Of a DNA stretch of 64,000 bases, positions 23,462 through 35,298 are shown piece by piece. How positions within the stretch are numbered: position 1 is the stretch's first letter; each line of letters starts with the position of its first letter. The notes below the pieces were generated by a model. It ran no database searches, was not told where the DNA came from, and saw nothing but the letters and a program-made list of their open reading frames with translations. Source of the DNA: Nymphalis io (taxonomy: Eukaryota; Arthropoda; Insecta; Lepidoptera; Nymphalidae). Location: NCBI RefSeq assembly GCF_905147045.1, contig NC_065901.1:1178001-1242000 (forward strand), given 5' to 3'. The position numbers and the translations under genes are program-made.

Positions 23462-26455
23462 AATAGATTAAACATAACATGAAGCTATCATATGATACTG
23501 TATATAAAAAGTAAAATAAAAAGAGTAAATATTTTGTAGCGAAAAATATATCTTAGCCTGTATTAATTATAAAAGCTCGTTACAGACGTTTCTGCGTCAG
23601 TCGTTTTATCAGAGCGCAGCAACGTACCGTGAGTTATTCCAACTCCCAGCGCCACTTAAATGCCGGACGCTGTTATCCTTCAATTTCACTGTTTATTTGC
23701 TCTGCTTATGACAGATATTAGATACAAATTTACGAATACCGACCAAAATTTTCGGTGCCGAATTCATTAAAGTCAAACATGATTTTCACACAGACACGAA
23801 CTGTATAACTGCAACCGCAATTAAAAGTTTGCTCGGAGAATATACGCCAACATTTTGATTTAAAATTTGCGGATTCATCCGACACCCCTAGACACTTCTC
23901 TTTTTACACTTTAAGTCGTAATTTCGCTGTCGAACATCGCTCCCTGTCTCGATTACTATCATGTTTGTACTCGTTTCATGTAGTTGTATCGATTAATCGA
24001 TAAGAGTGTCAGTGAGATTGTGTCAGTTTTCAGTATCTCTTTGAAAGATTGCACCCATGCGTATATACATATACGTATATACATATACGCATGGGTGAAT
24101 TTTATTTCATCAGGTTAGTTTCATTTTATCGACTAACTAGTGTAATGGATGCAATTTCATATATGGACAATGTTTTTTAGAATTATTTCTTGTTTGCGAA
24201 CGTAACGAGAAATAGGTTTAGCCAATAACATTGAATTACGACCTTTCTGTTCGGTCACAAAGGAGACGGTAATTATTCTTATTGCTTTGCATAAAAAAAT
24301 CCTGTTTTTGTGAGAAGCCATCCAACTAATTAAAGCGAGGTTCGTTCGAATAGATGAATCCGTAAAAAAATACCTTTGATTTGAAAGCCAGTTCTTGTTT
24401 TTTTTTTAATTTCATCTACTTCATAGTTTTTTTTAAGACAGTATTCCAAATATTATTTTCTTTTAAGCCTACGGCATATAACTGTCACTAAGAGATATTC
24501 AAACAGCATTGAGATAATTAGAACTTACTCATTACAGTTATAATCAACATCCATTTTCCATACAAAATTATATTTAAATAGTGTGTGGCAATAAAAACGT
24601 TTCTTTCTTTCTTTTTTATATATTATTAAAGCTTTTTATCGTCCGTAGACACTTGTGCATGCAACTAACAAGAGCTAAGCTACAAGATGAGAACGTGATT
24701 ACAAGAAATAATCTAAAATATACATAAAAAGTCGCCGGTTTAAAAAAAAATCTGTTAAATTATACATTTCGAGCGTACGGTGATGTTATATCATCGTAAT
24801 AACGTGTGAACATTTTGGATTTTAATTCTCTCTGTATCAGATCGCCGAAATGTTTCAGCACTTAGAGAATATCAACCGCTGCAGTAAAGTAATAATAGTG
24901 AACATCTTCAAGCTTAGCATTCGCATTTTCGCGATACAGTTTCGTATCCCTTCGGACAGATTCCCATTAGCAAGGAGCGAGGAGTTGCGGTTATTTTTAA
25001 TTAATACCAGCTGAAAGTTGCGAGCTCTCATTAGCTCTATACCTACTTTTGGCTGCGAAATTATACAAATGTTTTGCCTTATTTAGTCCGTTTCGTAATT
25101 TAGTTTTTTTGATGTTTGTTTTTATTTTAATTACCAATTCGCAATGGTTCCACTACACAATTATATATCGTCAATTATTATCAAATTTACTTCTTTCGAG
25201 TACTCGAGTGTTTTTTTTTATTTTGTTCTGATTATACTTTATTTTTCGTTCGTTAATTAAGTCTACCGTTCTGATTGCTATAATTTTATCCTTATTCATT
25301 TGTTTTCCTATACACGATTCTCTCACGCTAGCCTTAGGCTATGTTTACGCAGTTCTTGCAGTTTCTCGCTTTATACTTATATTACTAAGTCTGTTTAGTA
25401 TGTATATTAAACTTCGTTTGTTGTTCATTTTATTATTCGAGTTAGTTCGAACGCGTTTTATTAAAACAGTGAGTTAGATGAGTTCCATACAACTTTTGAG
25501 TTTTCAATGATTTATTGTAACTATTATTATTAACATTATCTATTAATAAAAACTCTCTTGGAAATTAATATTAAGTCCAATTAGTCGATAAAAGATTGTA
25601 TTGATGATTAGAAGGCGTAGAGTTCGTGTGCGTTAATTTTTACGTAGGATACATAATAATTTTAATTGTATTTTATAAACATATCCAAGTAATTGAAATA
25701 GAGTAAAATAGTAACTACCGAGTTTCTTGTCGGCCCTTGTTAGAAGTGTTAACTAGCTATCGTATATATACGAGTAAGTATATAAAATTCCTTTTACACA
25801 GTACGTTAGAACTAAGGAAGAATTATTGAAAATTTAATCACCAAGGTGGGGGGGGGGGGAAGGTTAAGGGGATGCAAGTTTGTATGAAAATTCTTAATTT
25901 TTGGTAAATAATTTAGTGTTAAATAAAAGTGCTAGTTACTCTTATAGAGATACAAACATACGTCGAGTTAGGGCTTCGTAATAGGGTTCCCTGTGTGTAC
26001 GGAACCTATAAAACTATAATAAAAAATTTGAGAACGATTAACATATTTAATTGTTTATTTTACATTTTGCAAAAGTGGAATGTTTATTAGGTGTATATAG
26101 TATAATATCTATGTATATGAGTTTACTTTAAATCAATGTTCCATAGATTATTAATTCGTGTGTTAATCAAGAAAATATATCAGATTCTTTGTGAACACGT
26201 AAATTATGAAAGTATTAATACGTTAAATAGTGTTGAAGCCATTGAATATATTGTTTGGTTTGAATATTCAGCAAGTCAATATCGAAAGCGTTTCAGAGCT
26301 AAATCGTTGTTGAGAGTTCGAAGTTCCGTATCTGCGCACTGAGTGCTAAACCCGTTTACAAACTTCTAATCAGACAGTCTCTTTCGTAATTGCAAGTTTG
26401 TATTGAAGTTCAGTTCGAGACGAGGTTATCATATTCTACAGATTTGTTAGAATTA
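23462..26455. other. Mostly single-copy AT-rich DNA
   Basis: Holds a 46-base palindrome, a (CTTT)n patch near 24602-24615, a G-run at 25846-25857 followed by bases that resemble Rep-F, and a GC-richer piece at 23580-23690. No gene seen. Confidence 0.5.
24052..24097. repeat. 46-base near-perfect palindrome
   Basis: CACCCATGCGTATAT at the left is exactly complemented by ATATACGCATGGGTG at the right, with a self-complementary centre ATATACGTATAT. Only two positions in each half fail to pair. There is no spacer. Confidence 0.95.
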
Positions 26456-26515
26456 TAGGCGGACAGTCAAACTGTCCATATGATGGTAAGTCACCATAGC
26501 TCTGGGACAATCCTG
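26456..26515 (-). repeat. Rep-A, left part split by SINE-B
   Basis: ATAGGCGGACAGTCAAACTG and CATATGATGGTAAGTCACCA are Rep-A bases; the copy resumes after the SINE-B. Confidence 0.6.
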
Positions 26516-26785
26516 GAACAATATCCTGGGACATTTTTCACACACGGCCATGTGATCCCAAATTAAGCTTGTACAAAGCTTGTCCTATGGGAACCAGACA
26601 ACAGATATACTACATATACTACTTTTCTTTTGTAAATACATAATTATATAGAAAATTACACCCAGACTCAGGACAAACAGACATGTTCATGCACACAAAT
26701 GTCTGTCCTGGGTGGGAATCGAACCCACAACCTTCGGCGTGAAAAGGCAAGTATCTACCAACCACGCCAACCGGCTCGTCAAGCT
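26516..26785 (-). mobile_element. SINE-B copy nested in Rep-A
   Basis: Full length in reverse orientation, from ATATCCTGGGACATTTTTC to CCACGCCAACCGGCTCGTCA, with an intact B-box complement GGAATCGAACCCAC. Rep-A sequence lies on both sides. Confidence 0.85.
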
Positions 26786-26915
26786 CTTAGTCATTGGCGC
26801 TGAAAAATTTACCATTCCTTACATCATGAATGCGGCACCACACATGGGTACTGAAATATTATGTCCCTGACATGAATCAACCGTACAAAGAATTACTGTT
26901 TGGCGGTAGAATATG
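26786..26915 (-). repeat. Rep-A, right part split by SINE-B
   Basis: AGTCATTGGCGCTG, ATGAATGCGGCACCACACAT, TATTATGTCCCTG and TTTGGCGGTAGAATATG continue Rep-A. SINE-M then inserted into the GGTAGAATAT site. Confidence 0.6.
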
Positions 26916-26936
26916 ATTTTGTCAAATCATATTCTA
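26909..26936. repeat. 12-base inverted repeat at SINE-M insertion site
   Basis: AGAATATGATTT and AAATCATATTCT flank TGTC between Rep-A and the SINE-M head. Confidence 0.9.
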
Positions 26937-26939
26937 ATA

Positions 26940-27238
26940 ACCTATATGGCACAGTGGTAAGAACGCGTGAATCTTAACCGATGATCGTGGGTTCTAACCC
27001 GGGCAAGCACCACTGAGTTTTCATGTGCTTAATTTGTGATTATAATTCATCTCGTGCTTCACGGTGAAGGAAAACATCGTGAGGAAACCTGCATGTGTCT
27101 AATTTCACTGAAATTCTGCCACATAGGTATTCCACCAACCCGCATTGGAGCAGCGTGGTGGAATAAGCTCCAAAACTAATCCTCAAAAAGAGGAGAGGAG
27201 GCCTTTAGCCCAATCGTGGGACTTTCACAGGCTGTTAC
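26940..27238 (+). mobile_element. SINE-M copy, full length, with probable target duplication
   Basis: Head TGGCACAGTGGTAAGAACGC, B box GGGTTCTAACCCGGG, body and end CACAGGCTGTTACGGTA. The 12-base repeat CGGTAGAATATG lies at 26904-26915 and at 27243-27254, on both sides. It belongs to the same subtype as the 35 kb copy (GTGATTATAATTCATC and TTACGGTA end). Confidence 0.88.
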
Positions 27239-27575
27239 GGTACGGTAGAATATGTATGGCACTTGGAGGAGTAAAAAGCCCTACTATCAAGTAATTCACA
27301 GCATACTGCATAATAATAATACAGTTTATTGCAATCTAAGATAGAAAAATAACACTAAACAAATAAAATAATACATAATGTCACAAAAGAGCGCCTCGTC
27401 TAGTGACGACATAGATGTAGAAGTTTCACAAGTTACGAGCAAGATAATGTACTCATAAATTAATATATATACATATATATAAATATATTATAGAATAGAA
27501 TACTGCAACAAAATATGAATTGTAAATTGCAGAATAATTCTATCTAGGAATTATTTATAAGTATATTTATTTATT

Positions 27576-27668
27576 ACCGACTGGATGCGAAAAGCGGAGG
27601 ACCGGGAGCTTTGGCGTACCTTGGGAGAGGTCTATGTTCAGCAGTGAACAATGATTGGCTGTTGATTA
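27576..27668 (+). mobile_element. RTE 3'-end fragment
   Basis: This fragment begins within the GTNW segment (here read as TDW) and continues through MRKAEDRELWRTLGE to the terminal Cys codon, then TGATTATGATTATT. One Trp codon is a stop (CAGTGAACA). It is shorter than the 3.3 kb fragment and more diverged. Confidence 0.7.
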
Positions 27669-29404
27669 TGATTATTATTTTCCTTAATAAAATTGAAACG
27701 TGAGTCTCGCTCAACGAACAGAGCATTAACGATAAACTGTCACAAAATATTCTTTAATATTGGTCACGGTATTGCCTCATTACAAAATAAATAAATACTC
27801 ATACCATCAACAGCATTTATGCATTTCATTTTAAAGTTCTTATTATTCGTTTATTTATCGTGTTCATTTACTTCTGATAGCAGAATGCACAATATTTTTA
27901 TTAGCGATACTGATCACACGTCTGCCGCGTCGATCTCAACTATTGTTATTTAACAATCCTAGTTAAAATATTTAGTAAATTCTTATATAAAAATGAAAAA
28001 CGTTTTTTGATTCATTTGATCCGTTTTGAATGCTTTCGAAATTGATTATAATAAATTGCATTATATATTTGTGGAATCTATGAATTTCGAATTAAGCATA
28101 GTTGGTATGTTAATAACAAAATATATTTGATTTTTTTTAACGGTTAAAAAGTGATATTAATTAAAAAAAAACCTATTAACTAAAAACCTATTATCACGTA
28201 TAAGTTTCACTCTTTAGTGCAAATTTTTATATTTTTAAAATCGTATCTTTTTTATTTCACATTTTTAGGTATAGAAGAGATAATCTAAGTGTTATTAGCG
28301 TATATTAAATTCGCTTGTTAATTAAGTTAACTCATTGGCAATTGTATCTGCTCTAAGTAAGGTAAAAGCGTGAAATGACAATTACCTATTTTTTCCTTGT
28401 GCCTTCGGTGTTTATTTCTGTTATTTAAGTGGGATTCTGGATTCATATGGTGAGCTTGTATTCGTTAGCCTGTCCATAATGTTTTTTAAAAGCAGGTAAA
28501 TTACTTAAAAGAAACAATCACAATGTATTTAATTAAGGTAGTGTATATTGCTAAAGGCCTACCTCAATAAAAAAAAGTATGATCCAATTCAATCTACTCA
28601 TATTCGGGCAATCGATCGAATAAAAATATGTGTCGACATAATTTTGTTAATTTTTTTGCAGTCGGGTAATTAGTCTGTACTATAAATAAACTTACCCAGT
28701 TTTGACTGCAATTTTTGGTTCAGAAGAAATCTCTGAGTTTTATATCCTCTAGGCTAACTTGGTTCTGACGCTTATAGTGGAGACTAAAATTTAGCTTCCT
28801 TTCATATCATATCATAAATATTCAATGTTTAACGTCTGCTTTGTAATATAATCCGTAGCGTAACTTAGCTACCCGAGCGATTCTGTAAGCTCAGTAGTGG
28901 ATAAACTGAGCGTACGAATAACTAGTCTCGCGTGCAATATTCAACAAACGTCACCATCCACGAGATGAAGTTACTATTCGACGTTCGGTGCGTTGAAATC
29001 ATGTTACCCGACGACTTGCCGTTACAACTTCGACTTGGACATTCGAACATTAGTCGCAGCGCTTCGAACACTATTCGTAAGTCCAAACTCGTATATTGAA
29101 ATAAGGCTGTCACGACTTCAATGTCATCCGACGGTAGTTTTCGTTCAACAGTTGGGGCAGGGAGTTCGGGTTTTATTTGACAAGTGGTCTGTGGTTTTGA
29201 GCCTCGAATTGTTCTACAAAATTTGATTTTTTTTCCACTTGTTGATTTAAGCTGGTTTTAATAATAATATTGTTGTTTTTTGTAAATGTGGTTTTTTGAT
29301 GGAAATGCTATAACTTTTAATTCATTTATAAGCTTAGCATGTTAATGTACTTAAAATGATATCGTAAATGTGTTATTTAGCGACATACAGCAACTCTTTA
29401 TGTT
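27669..29404. other. AT-rich non-coding DNA
   Basis: No recognised repeat. 28900-29190 is GC-richer and has overlapping frames on both strands (28922-29226), neither with protein features. Confidence 0.5.
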
Positions 29405-29637
29405 GTATTGCGGTTGGAAGGGTGAATGAGCCATGTAACAACAGGCACAAGTGACATAATATCTTAGTTCCTAAGTTTCGTGGCGCATTGGCGGTGTAAG
29501 GAATGACTTATATTTCTTACATGCCCAATGTCTACGGTTTTAGAGATTATTAGTATTTCTTACGGCCCCAATGTCTATAGGCGCTAGTGACCACTTACCG
29601 TCAGCTCATTTGTCTGCCTACCTATGACATAAAAAAA
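29405..29637 (+). repeat. Rep-A copy with internal duplication
   Basis: GGAAGGGTGAATGAGCC, ACAGGCACAAGTGACATAAT, TCGTGGCGCATTGGCGGTGT and CGTCAGCTCATTTGTCTGCC. The ATTTCTTAC...CCAATGTCTA segment occurs twice, about 40 bases apart. It ends in A7. Confidence 0.75.
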
Positions 29638-29689
29638 CTTATTACCATAGCCATTACGCCATCTAACTTTAAGAGAAGATTTTGAGCAA

Positions 29690-29830
29690 TGAGTTCTCGT
29701 GTTTTATGATTTATGTTTTATAATTCATCTCGGCGAAGAAAAACATCCCCAAGCAAATTGCATATGTTGGATGAAAATCGTATTTCCTTCCCCTCCTGTG
29801 GACGAAGGTTTGGAGATTATTCTACGAATT
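29690..29830. mobile_element. Possible SINE-M remnant of mixed orientation
   Basis: TATAATTCATCTCGGCGAAG fits the forward body, while GAAGGTTTGGAGATTATTC fits the reverse. Too decayed for a firm call. Confidence 0.3.
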
Positions 29831-29919
29831 GGGAAATTTTACAGGCTTTAATCTTTTACGAGCACGTTCATGCTATATTATTATTATATAATTCTTACCA
29901 TAATTAATAGTATTTGCTT

Positions 29920-29935
29920 GTGTGTTTAAACACAC
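29920..29935. repeat. 16-base perfect palindrome
   Basis: GTGTGTTTAAACACAC, self-complementary, no spacer. Confidence 0.95.
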
Positions 29936-30314
29936 TTCAAGCAAGCAACATTGGAATGAAATTTACAAAATCCCGACACGTCTTCGCCCCGCGGCAGGCT
30001 TAATTGAAATAATATTCCTTATCCGCAACCAAAAAGAGATTGAGGACGACACGTGCGGTTTTTGATTTATTTTATTTTTCCAACAAATGAGAAATATTTT
30101 TTCGTCTCTGACGTACAAGTCGTCTGAAGGCAGAATTAAATAAATGATAGAAAGTTAACTACATAACATTAGCTGGCTAACTTTCTGAATGTGCAGCCTC
30201 ATTTGGTAAAAAAACCCCGTTCAAAATATATTTCGTAATTCATTTTTTGTACAAAAACAAAAATTAGGCAATATAAAATGACATAGTTCTAATTCCCTGT
30301 TTCTCAGTACACCA

Positions 30315-30492
30315 ATTATTATTATAAATGCGAACGTGAGTTTGTTACGTTTAACGTCTTAACTTTTAACCGATCATCATAACGTTGGTATAGAAAGGTT
30401 TCCACTGCATGAAAAAAAATGGTACAGAAAGAGAAATAAGGTATCTAACACCTGCCTTTACACGCGGACGAAGCAGAAGACAAAAACTAGTT
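30315..30492 (+). repeat. Rep-F copy
   Basis: Opens TATTATTATAAATGCGAACG with TTTGTTACG...CGTCTTAAC and ends ACGCGGACGAAGCAGAAGAC then AACTAGT. These are the usual ends of a widespread lepidopteran repeat (recalled, not checked). Confidence 0.6.
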
Positions 30493-30543
30493 TTCCATAA
30501 AGAGAGAATGCTTGCCATCGAAAGCTAGCTTAAACTGTACAAA

Positions 30544-30605
30544 GACGTAACGAATCGTCTACAAATGTTTACATGTTTTTGCATTTGTAGACGATTCGTT
30601 ACGTC
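30544..30605. repeat. Perfect 24-base inverted repeat, 14-base loop
   Basis: Arms 30544-30567 and 30582-30605 are exact reverse complements (GACGTAACGAATCG... and ...CGATTCGTTACGTC). The loop is TTTACATGTTTTTG. The stem length is miRNA-precursor-like but has no bulges. Confidence 0.95.
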
Positions 30606-31543
30606 CTATATTACAATATTATAAATAAATATTGATTTGATTATTATGTCAATGGCCTGAAGTACCTGGAGTACCTACCTAAACGGGCGAGCACAAACCT
30701 TTTTAGTAGTGCATCGACCTAACCTAATTTAGGCGATTGAGGCTAAGACAAACTCAAAGACTAGAATAGTTCACTTTCTTTTCCCTCACTCTCAAAGTTC
30801 GGTTTTACCGTCAAGGTGTCATCAGTGGTCACCCCCAATTTCGTAACACCCGGCTGTTACTTTAATTAAATCTAGATAGAAAAACTCAATAACTTCATTA
30901 AAGCAACGAAGCTGTAATTTAATTAATTATTATCAATTAATGAATGTCATATGTATCTGCTTTAATTGTAATTAATTTTATTTTAATTAATTTCGCTGGC
31001 ATTATTAAAACCTTTGTCATATTATGAATGAGATTTAATTTAAATTATTAAAAAGAAACAAGCAACGTTAATTATATTGTTTAAGCTTGTTGCCATGACT
31101 TGCAATGAATAATTTTGACGAATAAAATACATGAATAAATTTATTTCCCCATTATATTACAAGCTTTTATTAAACAATAATGTATTTAACATTATCAAAT
31201 CTTAGGAGACCGGTGCCTAAAAAAGGTAGAACCTTTACCTCAGGCCACAAGGCTCTTAACCCTCAATTAATACAACGCTTATTGTACATCATAAATATGT
31301 TATAAAGTAATATTTACTTTAAGAATCATGAACTACAAGGCTTATCGTAATTTAGTAATGTAAGTAGGTAAACTAAATACATATAATAAAAAATATATAT
31401 GTTTATAATAAATGCCTCTAAGTATATTGGCTAAGGTCCTAAGTTCAAAGATTGCGTCAGGAAGCTAGTATGTTTTGAGATTGCGTTGGATCATAATTAT
31501 TAATGACTGCAAAATGGAAAGACAGCTTCCAACTTGTGACATA
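30606..31543. other. AT-rich non-coding DNA
   Basis: No gene or known repeat. It lies between a perfect hairpin and a young Rep-A. Confidence 0.5.
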
Positions 31544-31812
31544 GGTAGGTACCACCCACTCATCAGATATTCTACCGCAAAACAGCAATACTTGATATTG
31601 TTGTGTTCCGGTTTGAAGGGTGAGTGAGCCAGTGTAATTACAGGCACAAGGGACATAAAATCTTAGTTCCCAAGGTTGGTGGCGCATTGGATATGTATGC
31701 GATGGTTGACATTTCTTACAATGCCAATGTCTAAGAGCGTTGGTGACCACTTACCATCAGGTGGCCCATATGCTCGTCCGCCTTCCTTTACTATAAAAAA
31801 AAAAAAAAAAAC
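31544..31812 (+). repeat. Rep-A copy, young, poly-A intact
   Basis: Starts GTAGGTAGGTACCACCCACT and is nearly identical to the 5.2 kb copy, including the diagnostic TGACATTTCTTACAATGCC. It ends in about 18 A. Confidence 0.9.
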
Positions 31813-32048
31813 ATGTTTGCCATGTATTTGGTGCAATCATTCACATTGTACTCGTACCATCTCATCATCCCATGGATTATCCAGATTAGTGGTTTTAGTT
31901 ATACACTGAAATGATTGATATATTAGCAATATATAATGGCATGTTCCTATGTTCCTCTTGTATATATAAGTTAGTAACTTTAGGTATTGTTTATATTTAA
32001 AAGCTTTTCAAGAGATTGTTTTGAGGACGTTTTGCGGCAGCGATTCTA

Positions 32049-32354
32049 GTAACAGTAACAGCCTGTTAATGTCCCACTGCTGGGCTAAGGCCTCCTCTCC
32101 CTTTTGAGGAGAAGGTTTGGAGCTTATTCCACCACGCTGCTCCAATGCGGGTTGGTAGAATACACATGTGACATAATTTCAATGAAATTAGACACATGCA
32201 GGTTTCCTCACGATGTTTTCCTTCACCGTCAAGCACGAGATGAATTTTAATCACAAATTAAGCACATGAAAATTCAGTGGTGCTTACCCGGGTTTGAACC
32301 CACGGTCATCGGTTAAGATTCACGTGTTCTAACCACTAGGCCATCTCGGCTTTT
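32049..32354 (-). mobile_element. SINE-M copy, full length
   Basis: A complete reverse-strand copy from GGCCTAGTGGTTAGAACACG to GCAGTGGGACATTAACAGGC. AGCGATT at 32039-32045 and 32356-32362 may be a 7-base target duplication. Confidence 0.88.
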
Positions 32355-32571
32355 TAGCGATTTGATTTTGACGATTGGAGCGATTCGAACTGAAATTAAA
32401 AGTAGTTGGCAAGAAAAACAATTTGAATATTTTTACTGGAAACTGCACGCCTCAGTAGATTAGTGTATTAGGATTAAGACAGACATGAATAACAGTTTAT
32501 ATATATAAAACTTCATCTCAATTCAATCATATATGTTTTCTGTGAGGAAAATGTTCCCCTGAAGTAGAAAT

Positions 32572-32704
32572 TAACAGCTATTAATGTATCACTATTTATT
32601 ATGAGCAAGATTTAGAGCTTGTTCCACGAGGTTGTGATTACACGTGTGGCAGATTTTCATCCGTTACATGCAGGCTATATCACGATAATTTCCTTCACAG
32701 CTAA
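32572..32704 (-). mobile_element. Old SINE-M fragment
   Basis: Reverse-strand decay product: ATTAACAGCTATTAATGT, TTTAGAGCTTGTTCCACGAG, GTGTGGCAGATTTTCAT, ACATGCAGG and TTTCCTTCACAG in the right order. Confidence 0.55.
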
Positions 32705-32732
32705 TATGAGTTTCACTGCTATAAAAAGTCAA

Positions 32733-32862
32733 TGTCCTTCCTTGGGTTCAAGATTTCTTCTTATCATATTTATCAAATTCGGCTCTGTGGCCTTAAGCCG
32801 TGAAAGCGTAACAGACAGACACAGTTATTTTTATTTTTATATTATTAGTATACATTACGGTA
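32733..32862 (-). repeat. Rep-F end
   Basis: TTTATCAAATTCGGCTCTGT, TAAGCCGTGAAAGCGTAACA, GACAGACACAG and a final TATATTATTAGTATA match the end of Rep-F in reverse. Confidence 0.6.
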
Positions 32863-34029
32863 TCAAGTATCATTGAGATAGTAACTTTGTACAAGATTTT
32901 TAATTGAACGTTAAAATGATTTCATTATGACGTGATATATGTTTAGCCTTACGGTAGGTATGGGTCACATTCTAAAATGATCGAATATTTACATGTACAA
33001 AGTGCTCGTACTAGTAACGAAGCCAAATTGTTTGGCCGCTAAGCTGGATCAATTTACATAAAGAGAAGCCACCGTAATGAGTCATTTTGGTTTTCGCTTA
33101 ATTATGTACTTGTAGCCTTAATTCAGACCCTTTGTCGAATGCTTTAAGGATTTTACCGTTTCTTGACGCATTGTGTTTTGAAAAGTGGCTTTAATTTGTT
33201 TGAATTTGTATCTGTTTCAAAAATGTTATTATTAATTTTAGCTTTGATGATTGAAGATATATATATCGTGTTATGGTCTTCATGTGATACTTATTGACAT
33301 TTCGTGATAAGTTATGTAATATTAAAATTGCGTATATGTAAATGTCTCTTAGTGTTCATTCTTCTATTTGAAAGTCGTTTACTTTTGTATTTTCATTCCA
33401 AAAAACCAAGTCAATAACAATTTTAAAATCTAAGTAAAGTTTTATTATAATTGTGTTCAAAAAATTGATATTTATAATTCTATAAAGATTTAGATAGCAA
33501 GTTTCGTTAATATCGCGTATCTAGTATAAAGGTTAAATATGCCTCGAGTTAGGCTTAAATATTTAGTGAAACGATGTATCATAAAGGCACTACACATTGC
33601 AGCAACATATTCTATTATAATATTGTTCCAGAATTGGTATTCCGACCAATGAAATGATTTGCCTCGAGCGAGTAATAGATGACTTTACAAGGTAATGACC
33701 TGACCAAACCTGATCAGTAATGTAATGTGAAATGCCTTTATTTACTTTGTCGATGTGCTCGTTTATAATAATAATACATCAGCAATCTCCATTAAACGAT
33801 ATTGCATGTATATATATAGCACTATATTTATTTAACATTTAAAACTTTGTGTATTTTTCATAAAAATACTAAGCGGTTCTATAACAGTCACTCGACTGTT
33901 ATAGAACGCGTCACGTCACGTCACGCTTCGAATTAAACCTATAATTTACCGTATTTATTATTGGCAAATATCTCTGAATTATTTTTAGGATTCAATTTTG
34001 TTGAAGATCAACTGACAAATGGGCTATAA
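32863..34029. other. AT-rich non-coding DNA
   Basis: Only the 33.88 kb hairpin and its TCACG triplet repeat stand out. Confidence 0.5.
33876..33907. repeat. Perfect 14-base inverted repeat, 4-base loop
   Basis: GTTCTATAACAGTC, spacer ACTC, then GACTGTTATAGAAC. Three TCACG units follow at 33911-33925. Confidence 0.95.
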
Positions 34030-34100
34030 TGGATACATATGTGACAAAATTTAATCTAACACGTGCAGGTTTCCTTTAACTGTCTTCTTCAAAATGAAGC
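34030..34100 (-). mobile_element. Possible SINE-M remnant
   Basis: ATACATATGTGACAAAATTT and ACACGTGCAGGTTTCCTTTA match the middle of SINE-M in reverse. Short and decayed. Confidence 0.4.
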
Positions 34101-34104
34101 ATAT

Positions 34105-34357
34105 GACGGGCCAGTTGACGTGGTTTGTAGATACTTGCCTTTCACGCTGAGGGTTGTGGGTTCGATTCCCACCCAGTATAGACATTTGTTTGCATGAACA
34201 TGTCTGTTTGTTTTGTTTGTAATTATCTATATAAATATGTATTTACAAAAGAAAAGTAGTATATGTAGTATATCAGTTGTCTGGTTTCTATAGTACAAGT
34301 TCTGCTTAGTTTGGGATCAGTTGGCCGTGTGTAAATAATGTCCCAGGATATAAAAAA
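34105..34357 (+). mobile_element. SINE-B copy, full length
   Basis: Head GACGGGCCAGTTGACGTGGT, anticodon-like loop CTTTCAC, B box GGGTTCGATTCCCACC, body to GTCCCAGGATAT, then an A-run instead of the usual (ATT)n tail. Confidence 0.82.
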
Positions 34358-34787
34358 AACTCATCTGTCTAACCAGTGCGCCATATTGGCTCATAGGTGT
34401 GTAGTAATTTCTCTAGTAATGTAACATTTACAGGCTCCAGGCTAGTTATTTAAAATTCGTATTGCACGCTCGATTGGGTATGTGCAATAACATTAAAGAA
34501 AACTGCAAATGAATTTTCAAGCAACCTTAAAGTTTACTCGATACAGCTCGAAAATTGAAATTTGCATTATTTATAGGAGTTTTATCTAGGTTGTTTCAAA
34601 TTTAGTGCCGATCTTTCAAAAGGCAATGAATGGCCCTTTCTAAAAGATCTATAAAGCCGGTGCTGTGAAGAATAAACATGTGTTTTTAAAATGTAAAAGA
34701 AATTGAAGTATCAAAAAAAGCGTTCGAATGTCATAATCATGTAACGATGAATGTTGATGCCGTGATGATTACCTCGTGTTAAATGAG

Positions 34788-34990
34788 GCTAGTATAGAAT
34801 TATATGCACTAACATAAGTACATTCTCTATTATATCCTCGCATTCATTATCTGATGAATTGAAAATCCTACGCAACTGGAAGGAATTCGGGTGCAGGAGC
34901 ACACTAATATTTTCCAAAAACCGGGTCGTGTTTTGAGAATTTTTCTTGACAAAAATCGCAAAAACCTTTTATCTAAGTCGGGCTTTGAAT
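34788..34990 (-). mobile_element. Old SINE-C copy interrupted by SINE-M
   Basis: Degraded SINE-C body on the reverse strand (GTACATTCTCTATTAT, CTGGAAGGAATTCGGGTGCAG, GAGAATTTTTCTTGAC). A SINE-M inserted at its right end and duplicated the target CGGGCTTTGAAT. Confidence 0.55.
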
Positions 34991-34992
34991 AT

Positions 34993-35298
34993 GAGCCGAG
35001 ATGGCCCAGTGGTAAGAACGCGTGAATCTTAACCGATGATCGTGGGTTCAAACCCGGGCAAGCACCACTGAATTTTCATGTGCTTAATTTGTGATTATAA
35101 TTCATCTCGTGCTTTACGGTGAAGGAAAACATCGTGAGGAAACCTGCATGTGTCTAATTTCACTGAAATTCTGCCACATGTGTATTCCACCAACCCGCAT
35201 TGGAGCAGCGTGGTGGAATAAGCTCCAAAACCTTCTCCTCAAAAAGAGGAGAGGAGGCCTTTAGCCCAGCAGTGGGACATTCACAGGCTGTTACGGTA
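34993..35298 (+). mobile_element. SINE-M copy, full length, clean 12-base target duplication
   Basis: Head GCCGAGATGGCCCAGTGG, perfect B box GGGTTCAAACCCGGG, body, end GGCTGTTACGGTA. It is flanked by CGGGCTTTGAAT at 34979-34990 and 35299-35310. It appears to be one of the youngest insertions here. Confidence 0.92.

Noticed and set aside
30544..30605. Calling the 24-base hairpin a microRNA gene
   Set aside because: The stem is perfect and ends abruptly at both sides, without the longer imperfect lower stem of real precursors; no expression evidence is available.
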